Shown here one piece after another: positions 1-12,426 of a DNA stretch of 64,000 bases. The notes below the pieces were generated by a model. That model saw nothing but the letters and a program-made list of their open reading frames with translations. It was not told the DNA's origin and ran no database searches. The DNA comes from Cryptomeria japonica (taxonomy: Eukaryota; Streptophyta; Pinopsida; Cupressales; Cupressaceae), in assembly GCF_030272615.1 (NCBI RefSeq), contig NC_081413.1, positions 102,448,239 to 102,512,238 on the forward strand. Reading direction: 5' to 3'. Position 1 is the stretch's first letter; each line of letters begins with the position of its first letter. The translations under genes were made by a program, and so were the position numbers.

Positions 1-433
1 AATATAAATTATATTGATTTGCTTATTTTTAATAACTTTAAATTTGAAAATGATTTGAATATACCCTTGTGACACGTGGTGATTGGTGATGAGCGTTTGG
101 GTCTTTTTGGCATTGTCATGCACTTGTTTGATCTAATTAATTGTTTTGCTCATCTTTTGGAGCATAAGGTTGAGTTAGTGGACCACAATGATCAAATAGC
201 AATTTTTGACATCTTCCCATTCATTAGAAATGATAGATACTCTATCTTGACCCACAAATCCCTAATCGGCTTCAACAAATCTTATACAAGTTTCATCTCC
301 TTTGCCAATAAGGCTTTTAGAAGCCAATTTCGGGGTTAGGTTTCAGTTTTTATGTTGACTAGTCATCCTAGGTGGTAAAAAATAACTTAAAAATAGCCTG
401 GGTTCTTCCCATGTTTGCTGCAAGCCTGCAGGT

Positions 434-510
434 ACTGCATAATGGATTTGGATTCATCTGGGTCTGTTGTAGAGTGAATCCAGATGAATTTGGGTCCATT
501 ATGTAGCAGT
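434..510 (+). other. Foldback with miRNA-precursor-like stem
   Basis: Bases 434-463 pair with 478-510 in a + strand transcript: about 30 pairs, one 3-nt bulge (503-505) and a loop of about 14 nt (464-477). Five consecutive pairs (447-451 with 490-494) are G-U wobbles, so the stem is good as + strand RNA but would carry A-C mismatches as a - strand transcript. Size and single small bulge fit a plant MIRNA foldback. A decayed short inverted-repeat element is the main alternative. No mature miRNA was recognised. Confidence 0.4.
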
Positions 511-931
511 AGGACCCTGCCTGGATCAACAAGGGACCTGTACTGGGAACGAATTGGACCTGGATGTGGGGATTTTCCAGAGTGAACTAGTAACTTCTTA
601 AAAGGAAAGGCATATCTTGATATAGACAAAATAAGAGATCAAGGACTTTTTACTGCTTGAGTTGCCATTTTCCCTCATGACAATTTCATAACTTAATAGT
701 GTGGAAATTCAACATGGAGGTTAAAATGGTGAATTATGTCATAGTATCAAACATATAGCTACAAAAGTATGATTTGAGCCTTAGTCCTGAGGCATGTGAG
801 CCTTTTAATTGCATTGCAGTTGAACCCTTTAAAAGGGCATGTAAATTAGAATATATATATATTTTTTTTAAATTTAAACTATTCTTCAACTCAAGGCATT
901 ACCTCCATTCATGACCATGGTTTGTAACAGA

Positions 932-1155
932 AATTTTAAATTTTGCAAGCTTCACCCTTTTGTACTCATCCTGGGTTATAAAATCCCTTTGTCATCATCA
1001 GCGTCATAAGAGCATCCACTCGTAAGTTTTCCAATCTTTGATCAATTTTAAATTTTGCAAGCTTCACCCATTTGTACTCAGCCTGGGTTGTAAAATCCCT
1101 TTGTCATCATCAGCGTCATAAGAGCATCAACTTGTAAGTTTTCCAGTCTTTGATC
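932..1155. repeat. Tandem duplication, 112-bp unit x2
   Basis: Two adjacent copies (932-1043 and 1044-1155) both begin with aattttaaattttgcaag and end at a tttgatc motif. They differ at only a few positions, so the duplication is fairly recent. No coding potential is seen. Confidence 0.9.
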
Positions 1156-1566
1156 CCTCATTAAAGATCTGCAAAAGAATTCTGGTACCACATGTATCAT
1201 AACTGCATTCATAGCACAATTATTTTAAAGTTTTAAAATAAATTGGAATGCTTGCACCCTCAAAAAATGAAAAAAAATCAGAATAGTAATGAAGGAAATA
1301 ATTCTCTTAATGATAATTTATTGATATTGAGAAATGCTTTGTTGACTTTATTTGCCAAAATTTACAAGGGCATAGTAATGAATCATATATTTTTTAGGGA
1401 ATATTTATCTTATAAGGTGTAGATTTGCCTAGAAAGGTTCATCAAGTGCATTGTTCTTGTATTCACTAATTTAGTCCTCAAAAGTTTCTGGAGTAGCTAA
1501 TTTACATTTTTTACCCAATGATAATGGTTTGAATTATTTCATTGCATTCAAATTTAGTTCTGAAGA

Positions 1567-1693
1567 GATTTTAGAGGGAATTGGTCTTGAGATTTTGCTT
1601 CTGATGAGATTTTAGTGATGGAATTGATCTTGGGATTTTGCTTCTGGTGGGATTTTAGTGATGGAATTGATCTTGAGATTTTGCTTCTGATGA
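1567..1693. repeat. Short tandem repeat, 41-43-bp unit x3
   Basis: Three units start at 1567, 1608 and 1651 with gattttag and share the core ttgagattttgcttctg. A partial fourth start is at 1694. Probably intronic or upstream of the host gene. Confidence 0.8.
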
Positions 1694-3147
1694 GATTTTG
1701 GTTTAAAATTACCAGTGTTCAAACCAGTCAGATGTTTATGTCAATTAGATATTGTTGATTGCTGAAATTATAGAGTTCAGGAGTCATCCGTTAATGGTCA
1801 TAACTAGAAGAATGTTGCTAACACTATAAATGTGATTTGGTTTCAGTCAACAGAGTAGAAGTCTTCTGCGTGTTCAGGTTGATGGCTAAACAATATCTAA
1901 ATGTTGAGGAATGCTTCACAGTTTTTTACACAACCATTTTATGCAACCAAGAAAATGGTTGTAGGAGAGTTCTTTTCATAACAGAAAGTTTGTCTGGAAT
2001 ACAGTTCTACTGTGTAAATTTTAAATGCATGTTTGGGTGCTATAAAACAGATCAAATCCCTAAAGTTTAAACTGAAGAGGAGTGAACATAAGGAACATAT
2101 TATGATTATCAAGCATAGTCAGATTGAAGCAGAATATACTAAAGCATAGATAGACAGATCATGCAGATCCAGTCCTGATAGATTCAACTAAATTTATTCT
2201 TAGGCAAGTGGCAGAAACTTGATGAAGCAGGAATTTCTGGAATATTTTGACTAAAGTATTTTCTAGCTAATGAGCTTATTCTGTGCTGTATTTTAAAATT
2301 CATGTGCATGCTATAAAAAACAAAAGCATTATTGTGATTAACAGCAAAAATTAATGTTTATTGGAATTTAATCATGCAAGACTAAGGTGAATAAAAATAT
2401 TTTTCAGAATTTGTTTTGACGTATGACAGAAATATTTTTGTAGTTTTCTTCTGATTTTTAGAAGACACACTAAATGTGTAGGTAAAAAAATGTTAAGCTA
2501 TACAATCATCATCTCAACTGATATTGGCAATTCATAAACATTGGAATTCCAGATCTTTGGGCAAGGGAATACATTTTAGAGAGATTGTTGCATGTCAAAA
2601 TGCATATTTAACTTGATGAGTCACAGATAAACTCCTCAATCCATGCCGAAAAGTTTCTTACAACTTACTTTAATCATAACAGGATGTGCTATAATCTTTG
2701 AACCATACTGAACTGTTTCATTATTCTCTAGTAACTATTTATGCGGTGCCTAAATTACATACTATATTTGTGAATTGTTATTTTGAAACTTGGCACTTAT
2801 TTTGAATTTAATAATTATACATTTTAGCTGTCAAGCCCAAAGATGGTTAAGCAAAGCTCAGGTCTAGGTCTTGTAATTTTTTTGTAGCTACGTACATAAA
2901 CAAAAAGATTGGATCCTGAAGCAGGTGCCACTTCAGGGCAATGCTTTGCATCATGGAATTTAATGTAGGATCCAATTGTTTTTGTAAGTGAGATCTATGA
3001 CTGGGATAGAAGGGTTGATGTAGTGAATTTAGTTGGAGAAATTATGTAATAGTGAGCAATATACCTCAGGTATAACTGTATTTTTTGAACAGGATAAAAG
3101 TTAGCTGAGCATATATTCGGATCAAAGTAATTTCGTAAAGTTGGCAG

Positions 3148-4958
3148 GAGGTGGCTACTGGAAAGGGTACTCAACATGTTGAAGCAGCAAGCTTGCAAAC
3201 TCAACAGACAGAAACGGTGGATGGACTTATTGCATGCGATATATTGAATTTGGTATTGAAATGGCCTGAGGATGAGGCAAGATCCAAGGAGCAGGCAAGT
3301 GTGACACAAACTGCAAGTGCTAATGCCCCTCATGGAATGGAATTTGATTTAGAAGATTTCTTTGTTCAGTCAAAATCACATAATGTTGTTGGTCCCCTAA
3401 AAGAAATTTTCACATCAACACATCATGTAGAAGACGTGCAGTGGCATGCTCCTGCTGATTCCATGCCACAGGTAAGTTTGAGTGAGATTAAAATAGACCT
3501 CTTTGGTGCACAGCAAGGGAGGCAGACTCAAACACATGCCGGAGACGATCCCTTTGGTGATTTTAAAAGTGTTAATTCAACTCTTGACAATTCTGAATCA
3601 AAGAGTCAAGAAGTTTTCACATTAACGGATCTCATAGAAGACGTGAAGTGTCACGCACCTGCTGATTCAATGCCACAAGTAAGTTTGAGTGAGAGTAACA
3701 TGGACCTTTTTGACGCACAGCCACAGAGGCAGACTCAAACACATATTAGAGATGACAATATCTTTGGTGATTTGAAAAGTGCCAATTCAACACTCTATAA
3801 ATCTGAATCAGAGAATCAAGAAGTTTTTGCATCAACGCATCACACAGAAGAACTGAAATATCATGCTCCTGCTGATTCTATGCCACAAGGAAATTTGAGT
3901 GAGAATAGCATGGATCTTTTTGGTTCACAGGCAGGGAAGCAACAGATTCAAACACATGCTAGAGATGATGATCCCTTTGGTGATTTGAAAAGTGCCAATT
4001 CAACACTCAATAAATCTGAATTAGAGAATCAAGAAGTTTTTGCATCAACACATCACACAGAAGAACTGAAATATCATGCTCCTGCTGATTCTATGCCACA
4101 AGGAAATTTGAGTGAGAATAACATGGATCTTTTTGGTTCACAGGCAGCGAAGCAGCAGATTCAAACACATGCTAGAGATGATGATCCCTTCGGTGATTTT
4201 AGAAGTGCAAATTCAATACTTGATGATTCTGGATCAAAGAATGAAGAAGTTTTCACATCAACACATCACATAGGAGATGTGAAGTGGCATCCTCTTGTTG
4301 ATTCCATGCCACAAGTAAGTTTGAATGAGAGTAGCATAGACCTTTTCAGTTTGCATCGAGGGAGGCAGCAGACTGAAACTCATACTAGAGATGATGATCT
4401 CTTTGGCGATTTTGAAAGTGCCAATTCAACACTTGGCAATTTCGAATCAAAGAATCTAGATGTTTCAGCAGCTTCATTCAATGATTATCCCTTTAATTTA
4501 ATGGAAGAAACAAATTCATTGGACTGGAACATAACCCGCCATTCCACTTTTCATGGCCAAGATTTATTTGCAGACACAGGGAATAGTATGGAACATGTCA
4601 CACCCATGCAAGGAAGCTGGATTCAAGATGATCCTTGGTCAGCTGTGATAACCGAGGAAAAAATCATAGGAAGTTCTAATGATCTCAAGAAAAGTTCCGA
4701 TTTGCAGCTAGACTGGCCAGGAAAAAATCTTTTGATAGACACTCTAGATCCATTTGCTGGTTCCATTTGGGAGCAGCGTGATATTTCACATCATGATGAA
4801 TCAACTACAGAAATGAGTAGAAGTCATACACCAGGTGAAAATGGAGGGGAGGAACCTGATGTTCTTTTTGCAACAGATCTGGCCTCCCAGGCATTAGAGT
4901 TAGACAAGGAGACTACAAGTATGAACAGCATCTTAACTGAAACTAATAGATTCAACAG
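3148..4958 (+). CDS. Penultimate exon of a plant DUF7815 / dentin sialophosphoprotein-like protein
   Basis: This open frame runs from an upstream stop at 3136 and continues past 4958. I place the acceptor at 3147 (ttggcag|gag) and the donor at 4959 (aacag|gtgcgt), because the 3' end then joins the exon at 6418 in frame. The first residues include a short hydrophobic-acidic stretch ending in LKWPEDEAR, then MEFDLEDFFVQSK. Both resemble the conserved start of the acidic region in plant proteins annotated as dentin sialophosphoprotein-like (DUF7815), as I remember the family. Residues about 87-438 (counting from 3151) are five 69-71-residue repeats. Further on are DDPW (about 493) and LDPF (about 532). 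The protein is acidic, Ser/Asp-rich and probably disordered. DPF/DPW and FGDF motifs resemble adaptor-ear ligands of clathrin accessory proteins, so a trafficking role is possible but only inferred. No start codon is present; upstream exons are missing. Confidence 0.75.
3409..4464 (+). repeat. Five in-frame coding repeats of 69-71 residues
   Basis: The units begin with an F(T/A)STHH-like segment, continue through HAPADSMPQ and a DLFG-type segment, and end with DD(D)PFGDF.SANSTL. Lengths are 69, 70, 71, 71 and 71 codons. Units 3 and 4 are almost identical in both protein and DNA, so they are the youngest duplication. All unit lengths are multiples of three and none contains a stop, which argues for selection on the protein. 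Confidence 0.92.
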
Positions 4959-6417
4959 GTGCGTCAATATTCTTTCATTGCTATTGCTTTTCAGCATTCA
5001 TGACATTTCCTTTGCTTGCAGAGCTCATATCTTGCTTGCATTTTCATAAGATGTATATCATGTATTTAATCATCACTACTGTAGTCAGATTGCTTGTTTT
5101 TTCATAAGATGTAGTCATAAATCTAAGATGCTTTGCAAGTTCACTGGATATGTTTTATAGTGGCTGTTAAAAACTTTAATCTTGTTTTATAGTGGCTGGA
5201 TAGAGTTCCACAACATTCTTTGCCTAACAATGGTGCACCCATAAAACTAGTTTGTAGTTCAATAGTAGAACCTAAATATGAGAGGTATTGTTACAACGCA
5301 TGACAGGAGACCAACCACACTTTTCTGTATGCTAGAATCTAAGAATGAATAGAGATCTTTTATATGGTCATGCTTTCTCCTTTGACTGCTCAGATTTATC
5401 CAGCTAACTAGCTTTAACACAAGCTTGGGGCCATGAGGCATCTGTGAAAAAAGGAGAATTATGCATTAGTGATGAGAGAAATTTTTTAAACTAGTTCGTG
5501 GGGACCATTTGAGCATTTATTGGCTCAGCATTCATTGGGCCATGTTTTGGGATTCTTGGAAGTGGGTATGTTCTCATTTATAACAAAATACATTTTGCCA
5601 GTAAACATGAATTCCCTATAACTGGTTATGTCTCTTATTTGAGGCTTGTTTGTATTCCTGCTGTTGCTCATAATAGCAGGGCCATAACCTTGATAAAAGG
5701 TAGCTATAGATATCCTCTGAAAGAATATCATACGTTAATTAATCCGAGCAACAACTTAAGAGAACAGCTTCCTTTGTAGAAGACTGAATGACCTTGGCAT
5801 CGGATAACTATCAGAAGCCTATATTTATTATTCACGCATTCTTGCAATAGCTGCAAGTCTTCCATTGGAATGCAAGTAAAAGTAGTCTGAAATGAAATTA
5901 AAGAAGAGGTGGACTTGAGGAATGAAACTGGTCTGATGGGAGCCAGATACGTGGAAAACTTGGATGGTCCATACCAACAAGGCTATGCAACATATATTCA
6001 ATACCACAGTTTTAGAACCTGGCAAGTTACTTGCCAACTTCTGAATTAAATGCCTTGGGAGGTACTCGTCCGATTTCCATTTGTGTATTTGAACAATTTT
6101 TCAACATTTTTTCAACATTTTTTCTAGCAATGCAATAATTAAATCCTGATGATGGATCACTGCAACTAAACATTTTTCTCTCTAGCTCTCTATTGTACTG
6201 ATGATCAGTCAAATCGAGAAACTACATGTGCTAATTATTATGGACTCTGGAAATCTGATGTCTTTTATTATTCTTTTGTTGAGTAGCATTACCCTGTCTT
6301 TCAGTTGTGTAGCAAGTAAGAAAAATGTAGATGCTTTTCTTCATGCATGGCTTGCCCAAACACTAGATTTCAAAGAGCATTGGTTGTTTACAGAAACGTT
6401 TTCTATGTATTCTGCAG
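4959..6417 (+). other. Intron of the host gene
   Basis: The donor is cag|gtgcgt at 4959 and the acceptor is ttctgcag at 6410-6417. The exon frame is phase 2 at the donor (two bases, AG) and the first base after the acceptor (G) completes an Arg codon, so the spliced frame continues without a stop. The 1459-bp intron is AT-rich and holds no recognisable transposon. If read through, the upstream frame adds a hydrophobic tail and stops at 5047-5049, which could be an intron-retention product. Confidence 0.7.
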
Positions 6418-6628
6418 GGTAGAATCTAGGGAAGTTGATCATCAAACCAAACCTAATTCTGCTTCTCTAGAGATGGAGGACATGTTGGCTGCAATGCCAA
6501 AAGGATCTTCAAATGATGACTCTGGACATGTTTTAGAATCCTTGCTTTCTGAAATGCATGATCTTTCGTTCATGCTTGCAGATCATCTTGTGATACCTGA
6601 TAGAAACGGGAAGCATTCAATATACTAA
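6418..6628 (+). CDS. Last exon of the DUF7815-like gene
   Basis: The exon gives 70 codons, read in frame from the previous exon, and ends at a TAA at 6626-6628. It contains an acidic linker and then LLSEMHDLSFMLADHLVIP, which matches the conserved C-terminal signature I know from plant dentin sialophosphoprotein-like proteins (a LLS.MHDLSFML core). This signature is the strongest reason for the family call. A possible poly(A) signal, aataaa, is at about 6955; nearer T-rich and AT-rich sequence at 6650-6680 could also serve. No stop, frameshift or insertion breaks the two exons, so the gene looks intact. Confidence 0.78.
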
Positions 6629-9624
6629 ATTACATTGTTATTTTTGAGTTTTCTTTTGTATTGTTTATTTTATAATCTTCTACAGTGCATTTAATTATTT
6701 AAATGGCCAGTTTGAATTGAAGGCCATATGTATTGTAGGGCTGAAGTGTCGGGTAGTTGTTCTTATCATAGAGATTAGTTCTAATAGAGTTGGGTTTGAT
6801 TGTGTCTAGGTTTTTATAGGTTCATTGGATTGCTATGTGATTCATCAGGTGATCTGAATATATAAATTGTCAAAGAAATTTCAGTATATTTTGCTTTGTA
6901 AGAAAACAATTATTTTTAAGTGTAAAGTTGAGCTATGTTTACCACTGTAATACAATAAATCATGACCTGTAAAATGATCTTAGATCTAAGAAAAGAATGA
7001 CAGCTATTAGTATGAAAAATCTTCAAGTCATGAAATGCATTTATCTATTCTCGATGGAACCCGTAGAGCTAGAAAGGGTTGAATGTAGTCGGTTGCTACG
7101 TAGTCTTTGTGGTTGAAGCATATGAACATAACCACTTTTCTAACATTTAGGTCTAGATCTCACAAATCAAATAAAATATTAAGAGTAATCAGCACATCAT
7201 TGGTGTATTTGATGTTTACAGACAATGACTAGGCCTTTATGGCCCACAGGGCATTATATTGAATCTGTGGATCTGGATCTATGACATCGATTATTTGACA
7301 AGGGCATTTACTCAATGGATGTGGATAGCAATCTAGAATTGATTATATGGGTGACTTTGCTTTTAATTATTCTTCATTTATTCGTGAATGCAATTTTGTG
7401 AAAATTTTGTCAAAAATTTCGAGGGGAATGTCTTAGCTACAGTCTTGAAAACAGAATCCTTTGTAGGGTATGTGCATAGATAGAGAAATTTGCCTTCTAA
7501 TAGTTTGCGTTTTGTAAATTAGTTACCTTGCTTTTTCAATCAATGACATATTCTGGTAGACAGTTGGAGTTGCAAGAGCAGAATGGCTAGAGTGCAAGTA
7601 AAACGAAAATGGTCAGCAATAATTGGATAAGGGTTGGTGGAATAAAAAATTTGGAACAGCTGGAACTCTCGCTGCACACTTCGATTCATTAACGGATTTA
7701 CATATATATAACTCTTGAAGACAACATTTCTCCGATGCTAGTTGGTTTGATAGCTAACTAAAGACTCTTGATAATAAACTGAACCACAGATAGCAAACTA
7801 AACTTACCCGATAACCACCTGGATATGTCTACACACCTGGGCATGTCTACACATGTTTATTTTGGAGCATTTATTCCAACAGGTGGGTGGTAAAGATATT
7901 ATGGTAATGCTAGTGGAGCTCTCAGTTGTTGTTGGCAACGATAATATTTTCTTACCATCACTTTGATTTAGTGAGGCTCCTGAAAGCTTGAGGAGTGGAG
8001 TTAGGAAGGGAGGTAGAAGAATCTCAAATGCATGAAGTGTATAAAAATTTAGATGCAATTTTGTTGGACACCGATCATCTTAAGAGGAATTGCTGTTTTA
8101 TCTTTGTTTTAAATTTTCTTTACTTTTTAAGGGACAACCTTCCTTACATGGTGCAATATTCTTTGGTTGCAACCTTAATGTCTGTTTCAAACAAAGGTGG
8201 TTCTTTATGATTTTGGTATAAGTAGTGTAAATGATGGAAAAATGTTTCATGTATGCTATATGCCCGTTCCCTTGGTTGTGGGTGCATATCAACTAGATTT
8301 ACTATCTATGTAGGAATCGTTCTCGGTGAAGAGAGGGGCTAGAATTGATAATCATTGATAAAAAAATTGTTTTGCAGTCAAATGAAGAAATCGTTGCATA
8401 TTGGTATCATGGACTGTGAAAGATTTATGCTGTTAATTAATTAACCATATTGCCTAAAAAAATTTAATTTAAAAAGACTTAAATATTTTTTTGCTCGCCA
8501 TTGAAACAATTGCCCATGTTCATGAGGGCAAAGGTGATGATGGGTAGTGATTTGGTTCCCATCTCGCTATGGCCGAAATAAGAACAAAAATTAAAGATTG
8601 CAGCTCTAAAATATCTGTAGAGGAACTCAGTCACTGTGAAGGAATCCCTAAATCAGGATTGACGTCGAATGGTTGTAGACATTCATTGCTGGGCAATTTT
8701 GGCTTTTTCAAACCTCAGCCCTTTGTTTACAGGAGAAGTGCCAGTAAAATCTCCACCTCTGGGGCAGACCAATCGTTTCAGCCAAGGTAAGATCGTTAAT
8801 AAGATCAAGGGCTTTTCACCCAAACTCCCATCTCAAGCCAGACTCATATTCAATCCAACCAGGAATCTTTCTGCCATGGACCACCAAAAAAGGGATGGAA
8901 GTTCTGAACAGGGCTCCATGCCGTCTGCGAAATTGGCCCCTCCCATCGTGGTTCTCAGCAAACATGTCTGAAATTGGCCCCTCCCATCATGGATCTCAGC
9001 AAACATGTAATGGCAGAGGCAACAACTCTCAGTGAACATGCTCTGATAGGTTGCTTTGGCAAATTTGGGAGTTTAGCATGAGTGGATTTTGAAAACCTAA
9101 AAGCTTCAATTGGAAGGGGATATTCACATTGGACCTGCAGAAAAAGGTTTTTTCTCTGTTTTTTGTTTCATACAGGACAGGACTTCACTGATTCAAAAAA
9201 GGCCTGGGGCATGGGACAAGTCTTTGACTGAAACCATATCTAGATTTCAACTTTAATATTATGTCTCTTGGTACTACCACATCCAGAATTCAATCCATTT
9301 GTTACCCATACAAAAATAATCCCGTCGTTGTCTAGCCTATCTTCTATTGGAAACAATCTCAGTGAATTCATCTCAGGGTCAGATTGATCATCATTGAACA
9401 AATTACAATTCTCATTTACTTTCGCATGTATTTTTGTTGAATTGGATTTGTCCAAACACTTACTAGTAGAAATTGATATAAGGTTCGCAGGAAAATTTTA
9501 GAATCAATTGGTGGACTACGAAAAAAATGCTTATTGTGTAGGAGATGTTAGGCTATTCGATATATGACACAAGATTGTTCAAAGTCTTCTCCTCTAAACT
9601 TGAAAAAAATGAAATAAATAACCT
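6629..9624. other. Downstream flank, no gene supported
   Basis: The stretch holds the presumed 3' UTR of the host gene and then sequence without a recognisable protein. Open frames of 60-100 codons at 7804-8292 and 8569-9039 overlap on both strands, show no family motif and look like chance. Around 8068-8130 a segment (ttggacaccgatcatctt and on) resembles one at about 13190-13245, which suggests copies of an old dispersed repeat. Confidence 0.5.
8929..9010. repeat. Tandem duplication, 41-bp unit x2
   Basis: Two copies begin with gaaattggcccctcccatc at 8929 and 8970, each ending in ctcagcaaacatgt. They differ at only a few bases. Confidence 0.85.
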
Positions 9625-10230
9625 GGTTGCAAGGAGCTCTTTTGAGCCATTACCATATTTTTCCTACGGACATGGAGGATGCTATGGACGAGGATAAAAA
9701 CTTTCCAACTTGGTGGCAAGAATCTCTTTTGAGCCATTCCCATATTTTCCTACTGACATGGAGGATGCTATAGACGAGGATGAAAACCTTCCAACTTAGT
9801 GGCAAGGATCTCTTTCGAGCCATTCCCATATTTTTCCTACTGACATGGAGGATGCTATGGGCGAGGATGAAAACCTTCCAACTTGGTGGCAAGGATCTCT
9901 TTCGAGCCATTCCCATATTTTTCCTACTAACATGGAGGATGCTATGGACGAGGATAAAAACCTTCTAACTTGGTGACAAGGATCTCTTTTGCGCCATTCC
10001 CATATTTTTCTTATTGCCATGGAGGATGCTATGATGAGGATGAAAACCTTCCAACTTGGTGGCAAGGATCTCTTTCGAGTCACTCCCATATTTTTCTTGC
10101 TGACATGGAGGATGCTATGGACGAGGATGAAAACCTTCCAACTCGGTGGCAAGGATCTCTTTCGAGCCATTCCCATATTTTTCCTACTGACACGGAGGAT
10201 GCTATGGACGAGGATAAAAACCTTTCAAAT
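9625..10230. repeat. Minisatellite, 87-bp unit x7
   Basis: The anchor ggaggatgctat recurs at 9674, 9760, 9847, 9934, 10021, 10107 and 10194, giving spacings of 86 or 87 bp. The unit is 87 bp, or 29 codons, so any frame open in one unit stays open through the array. This explains overlapping open frames on both strands here (for example 9796-10176 minus and 9970-10278 plus). Translated units are repeats of a low-complexity peptide without family resemblance, so I treat it as noncoding. Confidence 0.95.
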
Positions 10231-12426
10231 ACTACTTGTATTAACACTTGCGTGGACTCTACTCTAGTTCAATCTTAAGCCTCCTCAGTCAATTGAGTTC
10301 CCTAGTTTTGCCTTCAATGGGGTGGGGGTTCAACCTCTTCTTTGAGTAGATAACATTAGCCTTTTAAAGATTTGACAATTGTGGTCAGAAAAAAAGACCT
10401 CTCTTCAAGAAAAGTATTTGATTCCAACAATAAAACGATGCTTCACTCTCAAATCAAATTGAATAGAAAGGCACTTTATGAGTTGTTTTTGGGTGGCTCA
10501 ATTTTTTTTAGGGACTTTATTTATTTTTTAAAAGTAGCTTTACACCCTTGATAAAAGGATCATATTTAGGGTTTGGTATTTAGATCACAATCTATTGAGA
10601 AAAAGAAATTTTAGTAAAATAATAACTCAAATAAATAAAATAAAAGAATTATCAATCAATAAATTAATTCTTTTAAGTCGATAAAATAGTTATTCAAATT
10701 AAAAAAAATTAAATGATATAAAAAATAAAAATAATAAATAAGTTAATTTATCTATCTTGAGAAAATCTATATAAAAGATGTCAAGATATCTATATAAATG
10801 AAATAGGTTCCTTAGGAAAGTATGCAAGTTTGTTCTTATTTGCACTTATTCTCCAAGATCACTCTAAACTTTCAATTTTATTTATTTATTTGGGTTCAAT
10901 TTGTAAATGTGGAATCGATCTCAAATCACTTATACATGTTGAAATGACCTATTTAACTTTTAGAGTTTAATTTGGTCTCAATTTGTAAATGTGGAACTGA
11001 TCTCAAATCACTTATACATGTTGAAATGACCTATTTAACTTTTAGAGTTTAAGTTCAAATACGAGGTTGACTTTATTTCTATTGTGACTTTTGTGTGTTG
11101 ATTGAACATGCCAAAACATTTCTTTTCAACCCTTGGTGTGATATTTAAAGGAGAAACTTTAGTTCATTTTAGATCATCTTGGTGTATCTAGATCTCTTGC
11201 ATATTAGAGCTCCCATTTGCAACTTACGCATTATTAGGAGCATTGATTAGAGATATTGCATTGCACAAGTGCCTAGAGCATTTATTAGAGAATTCGGATT
11301 GTACAAGCATCTAGAGCATAAAACTGAGGATTTGCATTGCACACACATCTAAAATATTTTGCATGTTTTATAGTGCTATCCTTGATCATTTATCTAGCTG
11401 TTAAATTAAAATTCTTAAAGGTTTGATTCAAGGGAAACAATTGTTCTTGTCATTTTAAAGACCACAATTATTTTTTATGTGGGAACATATTGAAGACATT
11501 AAGGTGAATTGAAAGAAGCATTCAATAAATTTGTGAAGATAGGATTTATGGGTTCAATTAAATTTGTGAGACATATCATATCAACATTCGTGGGATCAAA
11601 ACAACAATTGTGGAAATGAGCTAGAGCCAACCCTTGTGATATCAATTCTATGCTTACATAAACGACTTGCAGAGATAAAACAATTATCGATTCCAAAACA
11701 TTTGAAAAATCTTCTCTAATATTTCTAAACTATATATTTTTTTTAATTGATAAAAGGCAACAACCAACTAAAGACCAATTTTACAGAAATGGAATACTAT
11801 GAAATCTCTAAAAAGGATAAGTCCTGCTTGGTAATATAATTGCCCACACAGGGATTCCCTGATAATAAATTAAATATATTTATTTTTCTATCCAATTTCA
11901 AAATTATTCAATTTATATACATTTATTATATTTTTACAAATCTTTAATTTAAGATAAATTCCAAATACAAAGAATTTACCCTCCTATTCTAGAGTGGATG
12001 TTTATTTTACTTAAAAGAATTTTATATATAACTTATGAAGTCGCACTTGAAATTTTTTTGGTGGTTTATATAAAGTGTTTGAAAGTTTATGTACTCGAGT
12101 TTATAAATATTCATTTAGTTCAAATGGCAATTCACGAGACTTAAAGAGGATATACATTTGTATGAAGAATACAAATAACAATAGTTAATAGCGAGGAATG
12201 AGTGCATTAGTGCAACACAAAGGGCTTTTTTATATTGCAAGATAAAATTTACAAACCAAAGCTTTGCGAATTTTTCTAAACAAGCAGATATTCTTGCACA
12301 CTTTAGGAGTAAGAAGAAATGAAATGAAATATTTAAATAATGTTTAGTAGTCTATGGGATTAAGATTTGTAGTAAAAGAGCAATATACACATTCAATTTT
12401 GAAATAGGTTTTTTAAAAAGTTTTAT
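10231..12426. other. AT-rich intergenic stretch
   Basis: No gene is seen. It contains one 82-bp tandem duplication (10897-11060). The remainder is AT-rich with only short chance frames. Confidence 0.5.
10897..11060. repeat. Tandem duplication, 82-bp unit x2
   Basis: Copies at 10897-10978 and 10979-11060 share caatttgtaaatgtggaa through cttttagagttta. They are nearly identical. Confidence 0.92.

Larger units (their letters stand above)
1..3138. other. Upstream region of the host gene, no exon recognised
   Basis: AT-rich sequence with no long open frame that resembles a known protein. It holds a foldback (434-510) and two small tandem repeats (932-1155, 1567-1693), listed separately. The downstream exon starts in mid-protein, so part of this stretch is probably intron of that gene. 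I looked for a Cys-rich N-terminal exon, which I recall for this family, and did not find one; it may lie left of the window, since gymnosperm introns are often long. Confidence 0.5.

Noticed and set aside
76-339. 87-codon + strand frame near the left edge
   Set aside because: It begins at GTG, has no family motif, and the reverse strand is similarly open in pieces. Chance or an old element remnant.
387-629. 80-codon minus frame
   Set aside because: It overlaps the foldback at 434-510, and its openness follows from that inverted repeat.
8569-9039. Overlapping frames on both strands of 68-100 codons
   Set aside because: No recognisable domain and a tandem duplication inside; mutually overlapping frames argue for chance.
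9650-10278. Several 62-126-codon frames on both strands
   Set aside because: They are by-products of the 87-bp minisatellite, whose period is a multiple of three.
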